From contig CAVVLN010000005.1 of assembly GCA_963749145.1 (NCBI GenBank), forward strand, positions 1,054,001 to 1,118,000: a stretch of DNA of 64,000 nt, given 5' to 3'. This document shows positions 16,660 to 24,508 of this stretch, in pieces. The notes beneath the pieces were generated by a model. The model saw nothing but the letters and a program-made list of their open reading frames with translations, was not told where the DNA came from and made no database searches. Origin of the DNA: JASHPR01 sp963749145 (GTDB lineage Bacteria > Actinomycetota > Actinomycetes > Streptosporangiales > Streptosporangiaceae). Numbering within the stretch: the stretch's first letter is position 1; the number at the start of each line of letters is the position of its first letter. Position numbers and translations under genes: made by a program.

Positions 16660-17202
16660 CTAGGCCGCGGACTTGCAGGCCGCGGGCAGCTTCGAGGTGT
16701 TCCCGCTGTTCTCCAGGCTCAGCAGGCCGCAGAAGCTGGCCAGGCCCACCTTCCAGGTGCCGTCCTGGTACACCGCCGTGCCGGGCTGGTTCGACAGCGC
16801 GGGCTGCCCGTCCAGCAGGATCGAGTAGGTGACCGCGGCCTGCTGCGGCGAGATCACCTTGACCTTCGTGACCTTGGCGGTCGCCTCGCCCGCGAGGCCG
16901 CCGGCGGCCGCCTGGGCGCTGATGACCGCGGCGAATTGCTGGCCGTCCTGCAGCAGGCTTACCCGCTGCGCGACCGCGGTCTTCGGGTTGAAGAAGGCCG
17001 TCCAGTTCGCCGCGATCGTTTTCGCTTCGGCCGCGGTGCTGGCCGAGGTCGAGGAGGACGATGCCGACGGTGCGGCCGCGGCCGACGACGGCGCCGTCGT
17101 CGGCGTGGAGCTCGTGGTACTGCTGCCGCTGCTGCAGGCGGCCAGGCTGCCGCCGACCGTGCAAGCCAGCAGGATCAAGGAAGCCAACCTTCGAGTGTTC
17201 AC
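16660..17202 (-). CDS. Secreted lipoprotein, MTB12/low-molecular-weight antigen-like
   Basis: 180 aa from GTG 17202 (GGAG 9-10 nt upstream; the frame is open to 17319 but the signal peptide fixes the start). Signal: NTRRLASLILLACTVGGSLAAC, with the lipobox SLAAC giving lipid attachment at Cys. A Ser/Thr/Ala-rich linker follows, then a domain of about 125 aa (TIAANWTAFFNPKTAVAQRVSLLQDG, VSPQQAAVTYSILLDGQP-like, YQDGTWKVGLASFCGLLSLE) that resembles MTB12-type NTF2-like lipoprotein domains. Function unknown. Operon with the DHA2 transporter. Confidence 0.75.
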   Translation of the reverse strand: MNTRRLASLILLACTVGGSLAACSSGSSTTSSTPTTAPSSAAAAPSASSSSTSASTAAEAKTIAANWTAFFNPKTAVAQRVSLLQDGQQFAAVISAQAAAGGLAGEATAKVTKVKVISPQQAAVTYSILLDGQPALSNQPGTAVYQDGTWKVGLASFCGLLSLENSGNTSKLPAACKSAA

Positions 17203-17368
17203 TTGGACATTCTCCAGCTTCTGTGACCAACGAGGGAGCCGGGAGATGACGCCCGCGTCAGCGGTGTTCGCTCGCCGCGGGGGCCACGTCCATTTCCGCC
17301 GTTTCGCTTCCGCGGCCAAGCGGCGGCGGTCAGCATCGCCAAGGTAGCCCCCATCCCTGGTGGTTTGT

Positions 17369-17382
17369 GGGACCTTTGACCC
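17369..17382. promoter_or_regulatory. DevR-box-like site upstream of the adh remnant and USP gene
   Basis: GGGACCTTTGACCC; near-complete match to the DosR-type core GGGACY-TT-NGNCCC. It is 84 bp before the start at 17466. Still intact although the first downstream gene is internally deleted. Confidence 0.65.
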
Positions 17383-17465
17383 GCCGGAACGGCCCCAAAT
17401 GCCTCTGGGCGGGGCGCGACCCGCGGGCGGATCGTGACCGGAGACTCCGCTGCCGAGGAGGAGAC

Positions 17466-17696
17466 ATGAAAGCCGCCGTCGTGCCGGAGTTCGGGAAGCC
17501 CCTCGTGATCGAGGACCGGCCGATACCGGAGCCGGGCTTCGTCGGCACCCGCGCGGACCTGAACGACGTGTTCGCGCTGCACGCGCTCGGCCGGACCCGG
17601 GTCATCTACGAGACCAGGCCGCTTGACTCGGTCAACACGGCGATCGACGAAGTCCTGCGGGGCAAGGCCCGGGCGCGCCTGGTCTTCGCGCCGTGA
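17466..17696 (+). pseudogene. Internally deleted alcohol dehydrogenase (AdhP-type) remnant
   Basis: 76 aa. Residues 1-24 (MKAAVVPEFGKPLVIEDRPI plus PEPG) are an AdhP N-terminus; residues 25-76 (VGTRADLNDVFALHALGRTR, then IDEVLRGKARARLVFAP) are an AdhP C-terminus. Roughly 260 residues with both zinc sites and most of the Rossmann fold are missing, yet the reading frame, the GGAGGAG ribosome site and the upstream DevR-like box are intact. An in-frame deletion product, certainly not an active dehydrogenase. The gene overlaps the region upstream of the USP gene at 17756 and may serve as its leader. Confidence 0.85.
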
Positions 17697-17755
17697 CCAG
17701 CACGCCGGGATCCCGGGCGGGCCAGACAGGAGCACGACAAGCGAGGAGGACGGGG

Positions 17756-18631
17756 ATGGCTGGCAACCAGGTCGTGGCCGGAACGGACGGCTCCGATCAG
17801 TCACTGCGGGCGGTGGAATGGGCGGCTGGTGAGGCCGCGCTGCGCGGCGCCGCGCTGGAGATCGTCTCCGTGCCGCTGATGCCGCCGCGGATGTCCTGGC
17901 AGCGGCCCGCGCCGGACCGGCCGGACACGGTCGCCGACACCATCCGCGAGTCCTCCGAGAAGGCCCTGGCCGTCGCGGCCGCCCGCGCGGCCACGATGCA
18001 GCCCGGCCTGGCCGTCAGCACCGCGCTGCTGACGGGCCATCCCGCCCATGCCCTGTGTGAAGCTGCCGCCGGCGCCGCGTTGCTAGTGGTCGGCTCCCGC
18101 GGCGCCGGCGGCTTCACCGCGCTGATCCTCGGGTCGGTCGGCCGGTACGTCGCCACTCAGGCCACGGTGCCCGTGGTTGTGGTGCGGGAGGAGACCGTGG
18201 CCGTGCACCACGAGATCGTGGTCGGCATCCGCGATCTCGACCAGCCCACGGCGGTCGCCTTCGCGTTCGAGGAGGCGGCGCGGCGCGAGGCGCGGCTGCG
18301 TGTCGTCCACGCCTGGCAGTATTTCCTGCCCGAGATGCGGCTGACCGGTACCGAGCGGCCCGGGGCCGACGCCCGCGACGTCACCTCGGAGGCGGCCGAG
18401 TGGCTGGCGGACCTGCTCACGTTCTGGCGGCAGAAGTACCCGGGCGTGCAGGTCATCGAGGACGTTGTGCATGCTCACCCGGGACGCGTGCTGGCCGGGG
18501 CCTCGGCCCGCGCTGACCTGGTCGTCCTCGGCCACCGCCACGGCGACGAGTCGGACCACGCCGGAACGGGAACCGTCGTGCACGCGGTGCTGAACCACGC
18601 GCACGGCCCGGTCGCGGTCATTCCGGAGTGA
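17756..18631 (+). CDS. Universal stress protein, two tandem USP domains
   Basis: 291 aa from ATG 17756 (GAGGAGG 7-8 nt upstream). Domain 1, residues about 5-145, has the ATP-binding end motif VVGSRGAGGFTALILGSVGRYVA. Domain 2, residues about 150-290, has a degenerate motif (VLGHRHGDESDHAGTGTVVHAVLNHA). Tandem-domain USPs of actinobacteria bind ATP and take part in dormancy. The 3' end overlaps the convergent PPK2 gene by 14 nt. Probably co-transcribed with the adh remnant from the boxed promoter at 17369. Confidence 0.92.
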   Translation: MAGNQVVAGTDGSDQSLRAVEWAAGEAALRGAALEIVSVPLMPPRMSWQRPAPDRPDTVADTIRESSEKALAVAAARAATMQPGLAVSTALLTGHPAHALCEAAAGAALLVVGSRGAGGFTALILGSVGRYVATQATVPVVVVREETVAVHHEIVVGIRDLDQPTAVAFAFEEAARREARLRVVHAWQYFLPEMRLTGTERPGADARDVTSEAAEWLADLLTFWRQKYPGVQVIEDVVHAHPGRVLAGASARADLVVLGHRHGDESDHAGTGTVVHAVLNHAHGPVAVIPE

Positions 18632-19457
18632 GCGTGGCGGCGTGATCGGGCACGTAGGTCTGCATGTCCCGCGGCACCCGCACATACCCCTGTGACGGCG
18701 GCCGCGGCGGCAGCTTCAGCCGTTCGCGCTTCTCCTCGTGGTAGGGCAGGGTGGACAGCAGGTGGGAGATCATGTTGAGCCGGGCCCGCTGCTTGTCCTC
18801 GCTCTCGACGACGTACCACGGCGCCTCGGGGATGTCGGTGTGCACGAACATCTCGTCCTTGGCCCGTGAGTAGTCCTCCCAGCGGGTGATCGACTCCAGG
18901 TCCATCGGGGAGAGCTTCCACCGCCGCATCGGATCGTCCAGCCGGGCCCGGAACCTGCGTTCCTGTTCCTCGTCGCTCACCGAGAACCAGTACTTGCGCA
19001 GCAGGATGCCGTCCTCGATGAGCAGCCGCTCGAAGATCGGGCACTGATGGAGGAACCGGTGGTATTCCTCCTTCGTGCAAAAGCCCATGACGTGCTCGAC
19101 CCCGGCGCGGTTGTACCAGCTGCGGTCGAACAGCACCACCTCGCCCGCGCCCGGCAGATGGTCCACGTAGCGCTGGAAGTACCACTGCTCCCGCTCCCGC
19201 TCGGTGGGCGCCGGCAGCGCGACGATCTGGACGACGCGGGGGTTGAGGTACTGGGCGACCCGTTTGATCGTGCCTCCCTTGCCCGCCGCGTCACGGCCCT
19301 CGAAGATCACCACGATCCGGGTGCGCTCGGCCCGCACCCACTCCTGGACCCTGGTCAGCTCGCCCTGCAGCCGGTAGAGCTCTTTCTCGTAGACCTTTTT
19401 CGGCAGCTTGCGCGTGTCGTTCCGCTCCGTCGTGACCTTGGCTGCCTTGCCCGCCAT
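18618..19457 (-). CDS. ppk2: Polyphosphate kinase 2 family protein
   Basis: 279 aa. Start ATG 19457 (the preceding GTG at 19460 is closer to the GGGAGG site). Walker A GRDAAGKGGTIKR near residue 55, then DRSWYNRAGVEHVMGF (Walker B/lid, near 118) and DPMRRWKLSPMDLESITRW, all typical of PPK2. It transfers phosphate between polyphosphate and nucleotides. Single-domain PPK2 enzymes usually regenerate GTP or ATP from NDP and polyP. Fits an energy-starved, non-growing state. Confidence 0.93.
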   Translation of the reverse strand: MAGKAAKVTTERNDTRKLPKKVYEKELYRLQGELTRVQEWVRAERTRIVVIFEGRDAAGKGGTIKRVAQYLNPRVVQIVALPAPTEREREQWYFQRYVDHLPGAGEVVLFDRSWYNRAGVEHVMGFCTKEEYHRFLHQCPIFERLLIEDGILLRKYWFSVSDEEQERRFRARLDDPMRRWKLSPMDLESITRWEDYSRAKDEMFVHTDIPEAPWYVVESEDKQRARLNMISHLLSTLPYHEEKRERLKLPPRPPSQGYVRVPRDMQTYVPDHAATLTPE

Positions 19458-19522
19458 CACCGCACCTCCCGCTGCCCGCCTGATTCCATCCTCGCATCCG
19501 GCGGCCCGGGCCGGGACCCGGC

Positions 19523-20014
19523 TCAGACGGCGGCGTCGGCCAGCGGCCGGTCACCGGGCACCGGCGCCCGGTCCGCCGCGCCCACCACGACCACGGCGCA
19601 CGCGGCGTGCTCCAGGCAGGCCCGGACGACCGGCCCCGCCGACGGCATGACCAGCCAGGCCGGATCGGACAGGCCCAGCACGACCAGGTCGGCGCGGGCC
19701 GAGCGATCCACGATGACACGCTCCGGCACGCCTTCGGCCAGCTCCACGACCACCCCGGCCGGCGCCGGGTCGCCGAACACGGCGCGCAGGGCGGCGGTGA
19801 GGCCCTGGCGGGCCTCGGCCCGTTCCTCGGCCCGGCTCGGCAAGCTGCTGGGGGCGGCGTAGGGTGCCACGGGGCGGCCCGGATCCCAGGCCCACACCAC
19901 GTGCAGCGTGGCCGCGCGCAGCCTGGCCTCCTCGGCCGCCCAGCGCAGCGCGGCCTGCGCGGCAGCCGACCGGCTGACGCCCACCACCACGCGCTGACGC
20001 GGAGTCTTAGGCAT
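19523..20014 (-). CDS. Universal stress protein, single domain
   Basis: 163 aa from ATG 20014 with GGGAGG upstream. N-terminal RVVVGVSRSAAAQAALRWAAEEA is the USP strand-1/helix-1 region. The usual GxxGx9GS ATP loop is replaced by LGLSDPAWLVMPSAGPVVRACLEHA, so nucleotide binding may be lost. Divergent from gpmA, sharing the box at 20072-20085. Confidence 0.87.
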   Translation of the reverse strand: MPKTPRQRVVVGVSRSAAAQAALRWAAEEARLRAATLHVVWAWDPGRPVAPYAAPSSLPSRAEERAEARQGLTAALRAVFGDPAPAGVVVELAEGVPERVIVDRSARADLVVLGLSDPAWLVMPSAGPVVRACLEHAACAVVVVGAADRAPVPGDRPLADAAV

Positions 20015-20071
20015 GGCAGTCACCTCCCGAGCCTTCACTTCAAACTTGTCCGATCATCACATGACCCGGCA

Positions 20072-20085
20072 GGGCCGAAGGTCCC
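20072..20085. promoter_or_regulatory. DevR-box-like site between USP and gpmA
   Basis: GGGCCGAAGGTCCC, placed 58 bp before the USP start (20014) and 84 bp before the gpmA start (20169). The identical 14-mer recurs at 37289 and 38816. Confidence 0.65.
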
Positions 20086-20168
20086 CGGCGTGCTCGCCGG
20101 CGGCCCCGGCTTCGCGGCCCGGATAATGAGGTCGCTGGCCGGTTGCCGCGCGAGGGAGAGGCACGCCC

Positions 20169-20945
20169 ATGGAACCCGACGAGCCGGGGCATGCGCCGGC
20201 GCCCCGCCGGGCCGGTCCCGGCTACCGCCTCGTGCTGCTGCGGCACGGTGAGAGCGAATGGAACACCAGGAACCGCTTCACCGGCTGGGTCAACGTGAGC
20301 CTGACACCGGACGGCGAGGACCAGGCCACCCGCGCGGGCGAGATGCTCGCCGCGGCGGACGTGCGCCCGGATGTGGTGCACACCTCGCTGCAGCGGCGGG
20401 CCATCCGCTCGGCCGACCTGGCCCTGGCCGCCTGCGACCGGGAGTGGATCGCCGTGCGCCGCTCCTGGCGGATCAACGGGCGGCATTACGGCGTGCTGCA
20501 GGGCAAGGACAAGTCTCAGATACTCGACGAGTACGGGCCGGAACGGTTCAGCCTCTGGCGCCGTTCGTACGCGGGCCGCCCGCCGCCCCTTGCTGTCACG
20601 GCCGAGTACTCGCAGTTTGCCGACCCGCGGTACGCGGCGCTGCCGCCGGAGGCCCGCCCGCGCGGCGAGTCCCTGCGGGACGTGACCGCCCGCCTGCTGC
20701 CGTACTGGTACGACGCGATCGCCGCCGACCTGCGGGCCGGCGCCACCGCGCTGGTCGTCTCGCACGGCAACACGCTGCGCGCGCTGATCAAGCACCTGGA
20801 GGACATCGGGGACGAGGACATCGCCGGCCTGGAGGTGCCCCACGCCGTCCCGCTGCTGTACCACCTGGACGCCGACCTGCGCCCGGTCGCCGGGCGCGGC
20901 ACCTACCTCGGCGAGCCCGGCGCGGCCCCCGGCCGGCCCGGGTAG
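20169..20945 (+). CDS. gpmA: 2,3-bisphosphoglycerate-dependent phosphoglycerate mutase
   Basis: 258 aa, ATG 20169 with GGGAGAGG upstream. The catalytic motif LRHGESEWN (phospho-His), then NRFTGWVNVSLTPDGEDQA, INGRHYGVLQGKDK, and the second His in VVSHGNTLRALIKHLE. Interconverts 3- and 2-phosphoglycerate in the cytosol. INGRHYG replaces the commoner LNERHYG, a mild divergence. Probably a stress-condition isozyme, since it is divergent from a USP gene behind a DevR-like box in a hypoxia gene island. Confidence 0.92.
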   Translation: MEPDEPGHAPAPRRAGPGYRLVLLRHGESEWNTRNRFTGWVNVSLTPDGEDQATRAGEMLAAADVRPDVVHTSLQRRAIRSADLALAACDREWIAVRRSWRINGRHYGVLQGKDKSQILDEYGPERFSLWRRSYAGRPPPLAVTAEYSQFADPRYAALPPEARPRGESLRDVTARLLPYWYDAIAADLRAGATALVVSHGNTLRALIKHLEDIGDEDIAGLEVPHAVPLLYHLDADLRPVAGRGTYLGEPGAAPGRPG

Positions 20946-21068
20946 CGGGTGAGCCCGGGTAGCGGGTCAGCCCGGGTAGCGGGTCAGCCCGGGTAGCGGG
21001 TCGGCCCGGGTGCAGGTCAGACCGGATAGCGGGTCCGCCCGGGTAGCGGGTCAGCCCGGGTGCAGGTC
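20938..21068. repeat. 17-bp tandem repeat between gpmA and the CBS-BON gene
   Basis: Unit GGGTAGCGGGTCAGCCC, about seven degenerate copies, starting over the gpmA stop. It directly precedes the DevR-like box at 21074. Confidence 0.8.
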
Positions 21069-21073
21069 AATGA

Positions 21074-21087
21074 GGGCTGAAGGTCCC
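21074..21087. promoter_or_regulatory. DevR-box-like site upstream of the CBS-BON gene
   Basis: GGGCTGAAGGTCCC, one base different from the repeated 14-mer GGGCCGAAGGTCCC; 103 bp before the start at 21190. Confidence 0.6.
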
Positions 21088-21189
21088 GGGACTCGGGTCA
21101 TTGGCCTCTGCCCGGTCGCGCCCGCGCGGGCTGAAATGCAGGAGCGGGCCCGGTCGCGGCGGCCTGGGACCGCCAGGAGGATGACGATC

Positions 21190-22050
21190 ATGACCCGCAG
21201 TGAGGCACAGTTCGACGCGATGCTCCGGCACCTGGGAGCCGCGTACTACCAGACGATCCACGGGGACGGCACAGCGTCGGAGGTGACGTCCGCGCTCAGG
21301 TCGGCCGAGGCGGCCGACGGGCGCGACCGGCCGCCGGGTAATCATGTCCGCCCCCTGCACCACGGCCGGTGGCGGGTGAGCGACGTGATGACCACCAGCG
21401 TGGTCACGGTGCCCAGGGACATGCCGTACAAGCGGGTGGCCCGGGTCATGACCGAGCAGCGGGTGAACGCGGTGCCGGTGCTGACCCGGGACGGCCGGGT
21501 GGCCGGGATCGTGTCCGAGGCGGACGTGCTGCGCAAGGAGGAGCGGGCGTTCCGGCGGCTCGGCACGGGGCTGCCGCGCCGGACCCGGCGGGAGCGGGTG
21601 CAGGCCCGGGCCCGCTGCGCGGAAGAGCTGATGACCACCCCGGTGATCACGATTCACCCGGACGCGCCGATCGGCGCGGCGGCGCGGCTGATGAACGGGC
21701 ACCGGATCCGGCGGCTGCCGGTGGTGGACCAGTCGGGCCAGCTGATCGGCATCGTCAGCCGCCGGGACCTGCTGAGCGTGTTCCTGCGCGACGACGACGA
21801 GATCGCGGCCGAGGTGCACGGGGTGCTGACCGGGCTGCTGCTCGAAGAGCCCGGCGGCGTGGACGTGACGGTCCGGGAAGGCGTGGTGATCTTGGCTGGC
21901 ACGCTGGCCCGGCCGGACCTGATCCCGGTCGCCGAGCGCCTGGCCGAGGGCGTGGACGGGGTGGTCGCGGTGATCTGCAACCTGACCCTCCGGCCGGCTC
22001 GGGACCGGTCCCGGGGTCAGGAAGCGGCGGTCGCCGGGCGGCCGGGCTGA
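21190..22050 (+). CDS. CBS-domain pair plus BON domain protein
   Basis: 286 aa. ATG 21190 is chosen because AGGAGG lies 9 nt upstream; the ATG at 21181 abuts it. A short N-terminal helical part (residues 1-50), CBS1 (VSDVMTTSVVTVPRDMPYKRVARVM, about 60-120), CBS2 (AEELMTTPVITIHPDAPIGAAARLM, about 145-205) and a C-terminal BON domain (about 210-275: VDVTVREGVVILAGTLARPD). CBS pairs bind adenine nucleotides; BON domains often contact membranes or phospholipids. The DosR-regulon protein Hrp1 (Rv2626c) is a CBS pair. Likely an energy-state sensor or effector. Confidence 0.9.
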   Translation: MTRSEAQFDAMLRHLGAAYYQTIHGDGTASEVTSALRSAEAADGRDRPPGNHVRPLHHGRWRVSDVMTTSVVTVPRDMPYKRVARVMTEQRVNAVPVLTRDGRVAGIVSEADVLRKEERAFRRLGTGLPRRTRRERVQARARCAEELMTTPVITIHPDAPIGAAARLMNGHRIRRLPVVDQSGQLIGIVSRRDLLSVFLRDDDEIAAEVHGVLTGLLLEEPGGVDVTVREGVVILAGTLARPDLIPVAERLAEGVDGVVAVICNLTLRPARDRSRGQEAAVAGRPG

Positions 22051-22063
22051 CCACCCGGGCCGA

Positions 22064-22129
22064 TCAGCGGGTCACCAGGCCGAACGGGTGGCCAGCGGGA
22101 TCGGTGAACCCCCGCCACCGCGCCGCCTG
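22064..22129 (-). pseudogene. C-terminal remnant of a VOC (glyoxalase-fold) protein
   Basis: The minus-strand frame reads QAARWRGFTDPAGHPFGLVTR then stop. The motif FTDPAGHPFGL is the conserved end of many VOC proteins. Only about 20 codons survive before it merges into the downstream end of the spermidine synthase-like gene in another frame. A decayed fragment. Confidence 0.5.
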
Positions 22130-22152
22130 CCTGGCGGGCCCCGGCCGGGGCG

Positions 22153-23004
22153 TCAGGCGAAGACCTCGGGCGGCGGAGCCGGCGACGGCTCGGCGTCCGC
22201 GTCGGTGATCGGCCGGGATCCGGCGACGAACCGGTCGAGCGCGGCGCCGTCGACGACCCGCGCCGGGAACGGGTCGGCGGCGGCGCGCCGGGTCAGCGCC
22301 GCGACCGGAAGCCGCCGCGCGGCCGCGGCGACGATCAGGTTGCCGAACCGGCGACCGCGCAGCACCCCGGGCTCGGCGATCAGGCAGGCGTACGGGAACA
22401 CCGAGCACACCGTGGCCACCCGGCGCCGGGCATGGACCAGCGGCGGGCCGTCGGCGATGTTGACGGCGTAGATGCCGGCCGGGGCCAGGGCCCGGGCCGC
22501 GGCGGCGGTGAACTCGGCCGAGGTCAGGTGGGCCGGGGTCTGCGCCGCGGCGAACACGTCGGTGACCAGCACGTCAAACGACCCGGGCCGGACCTGCTCC
22601 ACGACCGCGCGGGCGTCGGCCACGCGGACGGTGATCCGGCCGGGAGCGGCCCGCCCGGCGGCCGACCGCCGGGCGGGCTGGTCCAGCGGCAGCCGCTGCC
22701 GCACCAGCCGGACGACCCCGGCGTCGGACTCGGCCGCCAGCTGGCGGGACCCGGGCCGGGTCGCGGCGACGTAGCGGGCCAGCGTCAGTCCGCCGCCGCC
22801 GAGGTGCAGCACCCGCTGCGGCATCCCGGACGGCGCCGCGAGGTCGATCAGGTGGCCGAGCAGCCGCATGTACTCGAGCTCCAGGTGCCGCGGGTCATCG
22901 AGATCGACATGGGACTGCGGTACGCCGTCGGCGAGCAGCATCCACGCCCGGGGCCGGTCCAGGTCACCGAGCAGTTCCAGGCCGCGGCCCGGCGGTGACG
23001 TCAT
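22153..23004 (-). CDS. Spermidine synthase-like / SAM-dependent methyltransferase fold protein
   Basis: 283 aa from ATG 23004 (a TTG at 23022 after ACAGG is possible). Contains the Rossmann SAM-type motif VLHLGGGGLTLARYVAATRPG near residue 65, an acidic residue after strand 2 (LAAESDAGVVRLV), and FDVLVTDVFAAAQTPAHLTS near 145, as in spermidine synthase-like proteins of actinobacteria. True polyamine synthesis is doubtful, because the aminopropyl-acceptor site motifs are not obvious. No DevR-like box found upstream. Confidence 0.75.
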   Translation of the reverse strand: MTSPPGRGLELLGDLDRPRAWMLLADGVPQSHVDLDDPRHLELEYMRLLGHLIDLAAPSGMPQRVLHLGGGGLTLARYVAATRPGSRQLAAESDAGVVRLVRQRLPLDQPARRSAAGRAAPGRITVRVADARAVVEQVRPGSFDVLVTDVFAAAQTPAHLTSAEFTAAAARALAPAGIYAVNIADGPPLVHARRRVATVCSVFPYACLIAEPGVLRGRRFGNLIVAAAARRLPVAALTRRAAADPFPARVVDGAALDRFVAGSRPITDADAEPSPAPPPEVFA

Positions 23005-23134
23005 GGAAGGGGACGCTAGCAACCTGTCGCCGGCGCGCCGGGTGGCGGGCCGGGCCGTGGCCTGGACCGGCCCGCGGCCGGCGGCCCTGAAAGCCCAGGC
23101 TCCGGGCGGGCGGCGACCCGCACCGGGAACTTGC

Positions 23135-23608
23135 TCAGGCGACGGCGGTCGCCGAGTCCGGCTCCGGCTCGGCCTCCTGCGCGGCCGCCTGCCTGGGCAC
23201 GATCAGCACGGGCCGCCGGGCCAGGTGCAGCAGCCGGTGCGACACGCTGCCGAACGGCAGGTGCGGCACGTCCGCGCGGCCGCTCGAGCCGAGCACCACG
23301 ATCCTCGCGTCGTGCTCGTCCGCGGCGGTCAGGATGCCGCGCGCGATGTGCCCGAACTGGGCCTCGCGGATCTCGCCCTCGGCGCTGACCCCGGCATCCT
23401 TCAGGTCGGCGACGATCCCGGCCACGATGCCCTCGCCCTCGCCCTCGCCGCAGTCCACCTGCATCCGGCCCCAGCGGCCAACCGCGAATTCGTGCACGTG
23501 CAGCACGATGACGTTGTCGCCGCTATCCCGGCACAGTTCGCGCGTCATTTCCGCCGCAGCCGACACATGACTGGTCGTGTCCACGGCCAGCAGGATCGTC
23601 TTCTTCAT
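23135..23608 (-). CDS. Universal stress protein, single domain
   Basis: 157 aa, ATG 23608 with GGGAGG upstream. MKKTILLAVDTTSHVSAAAEM at the N-terminus, a Glu/Gly run (CGEGEGEGIV) in the middle, and the ATP-loop region VVLGSSGRADVPHLPFGSVSHRLLHLARRPVLIV, which keeps GxxGx(9)GS with one extra residue. Ends in an Ala/Glu-rich tail. Divergent from hsp20 across the box at 23690 and the 22-bp repeat array. Confidence 0.9.
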   Translation of the reverse strand: MKKTILLAVDTTSHVSAAAEMTRELCRDSGDNVIVLHVHEFAVGRWGRMQVDCGEGEGEGIVAGIVADLKDAGVSAEGEIREAQFGHIARGILTAADEHDARIVVLGSSGRADVPHLPFGSVSHRLLHLARRPVLIVPRQAAAQEAEPEPDSATAVA

Positions 23609-23689
23609 CGTTTCCTCCCCGGAACCCTCGGGCCCAGCACGCCAGAATTCGCGCACACTCATGATCCCGGCCCGCTGCCCCGCGGGATA

Positions 23690-23703
23690 GGTCCGAAAGT
23701 CCT
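23690..23703. promoter_or_regulatory. DevR-box-like site between USP and hsp20
   Basis: GGTCCGAAAGTCCT, 11 of 14 matches to GGGCCGAAGGTCCC. It carries the AGTCC half typical of mycobacterial DosR boxes. Located 82 bp before the USP start. Confidence 0.55.
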
Positions 23704-23737
23704 GAAAAAGGCCGGTCAGGCTGGCCTGTCCTGCCAC

Positions 23738-23864
23738 GGCCTTGGGCCTGGTCCGCCGGGGCCTTGGGCTTGTCCCGCCGGGGCCTTGGGCCTGTCCCGC
23801 CGGGGCCTTGGGCCTGGTCCGCCGGGGCCTTGGGCCTGGTCCTCCGGGGCCTTGGGCCCTGACC
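23738..23864. repeat. 22-bp tandem repeat array, five full copies plus a partial
   Basis: Unit GGCCTTGGGCCTGGTCCGCC plus GG, at 23738, 23760, 23782, 23804 and 23826, with a partial at 23848. The period equals about two helical turns and each unit holds GGGGCCTTGGGCC, close to a DevR-like half palindrome. It fills the divergent promoter between a USP gene and hsp20. Confidence 0.9.
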
Positions 23865-23931
23865 GCGGCCCCGGGACCGCGGTGAACTGAAGGTGAAGGA
23901 CCAGCTATACAGCGAGAGAGGGTGGGGATAG

Positions 23932-24372
23932 ATGAGCGCGCTGACACGCAGGGACGGTCGCGGGCTCTTCCCGGACCTGTTCGAGTGGCTCGAGCCGCCC
24001 TTCGCCATGTTGCGCCCGTTTACCGGGCAGTTCCTCCGCACGGAGGACTACGTCGAGAACGGCCGCTTCGTGGTGCGGGCGGAGATGCCCGGGATCGACC
24101 CGGAGAAGGACGCCGAGATCACCGTGTCCCAGGGGATCCTGACCATTCACGCGGAGCGGCACGACGAGGCCGACACCAAGCACCACAGCGAGTTCCGCTA
24201 CGGCGCCTTCACCCGGCACGTGGCCCTGCCGGCGACCGCGGACGAGTCGGACATCACGGCGGCCTACGACAAGGGGATCATCGAGGTCAGCGTCGGGCTC
24301 ACTGCGGGCCAGGCGGCGGCGCCCGAGCGCCGCATCCCGATCCTGCTGATGCAGCACATCACGCCGACCTGA
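23932..24372 (+). CDS. Hsp20/alpha-crystallin family small heat shock protein
   Basis: 146 aa, ATG 23932 (GGTGGGGAT upstream). The alpha-crystallin domain spans about residues 38-130: YVENGRFVVRAEMPGIDPEKD, ILTIHAERHDE, YGAFTRHVALPATADESDITAAYDKGIIEVSV, ending in the IPI-type motif (RRIPILL) that docks into neighbouring subunits. An ATP-independent holdase, comparable to HspX (Rv2031c) of the DosR regulon. Preceded by the 22-bp repeat array. A second Hsp20 is at 38314. Confidence 0.93.
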   Translation: MSALTRRDGRGLFPDLFEWLEPPFAMLRPFTGQFLRTEDYVENGRFVVRAEMPGIDPEKDAEITVSQGILTIHAERHDEADTKHHSEFRYGAFTRHVALPATADESDITAAYDKGIIEVSVGLTAGQAAAPERRIPILLMQHITPT

Positions 24373-24449
24373 CGATGCCTGCCGGACCGGGCCCTCCGCG
24401 CGGGGGCCCGGCTCCCGGGGGACCCGGCGGCCGGGCAACCCGGCCGCCG

Positions 24450-24463
24450 GGGACTTTCGCCTC
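24450..24463. promoter_or_regulatory. DevR-box-like site upstream of USP 24509
   Basis: GGGACTTTCGCCTC; the left half GGGACTTT equals the canonical DosR half-site. It is 46 bp before the start at 24509. Confidence 0.5.
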
Positions 24464-24508
24464 TGCGCAGGCCGGGGGGTTACGGCGGAGGCTGGAGAGG
24501 ATAGGTCC

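Noticed and set aside
17693..17755. Upstream GTG start (17693) of the two-domain USP
   Set aside because: ATG 17756 has GAGGAGG at correct spacing and begins directly at the USP strand-1 sequence; the extra 21 residues are not USP-like.
23738..23864. CRISPR array
   Set aside because: Repeats are contiguous with no unique spacers, and no cas genes are present. The same holds for the other tandem arrays (14373, 20938, 38170, 47868).
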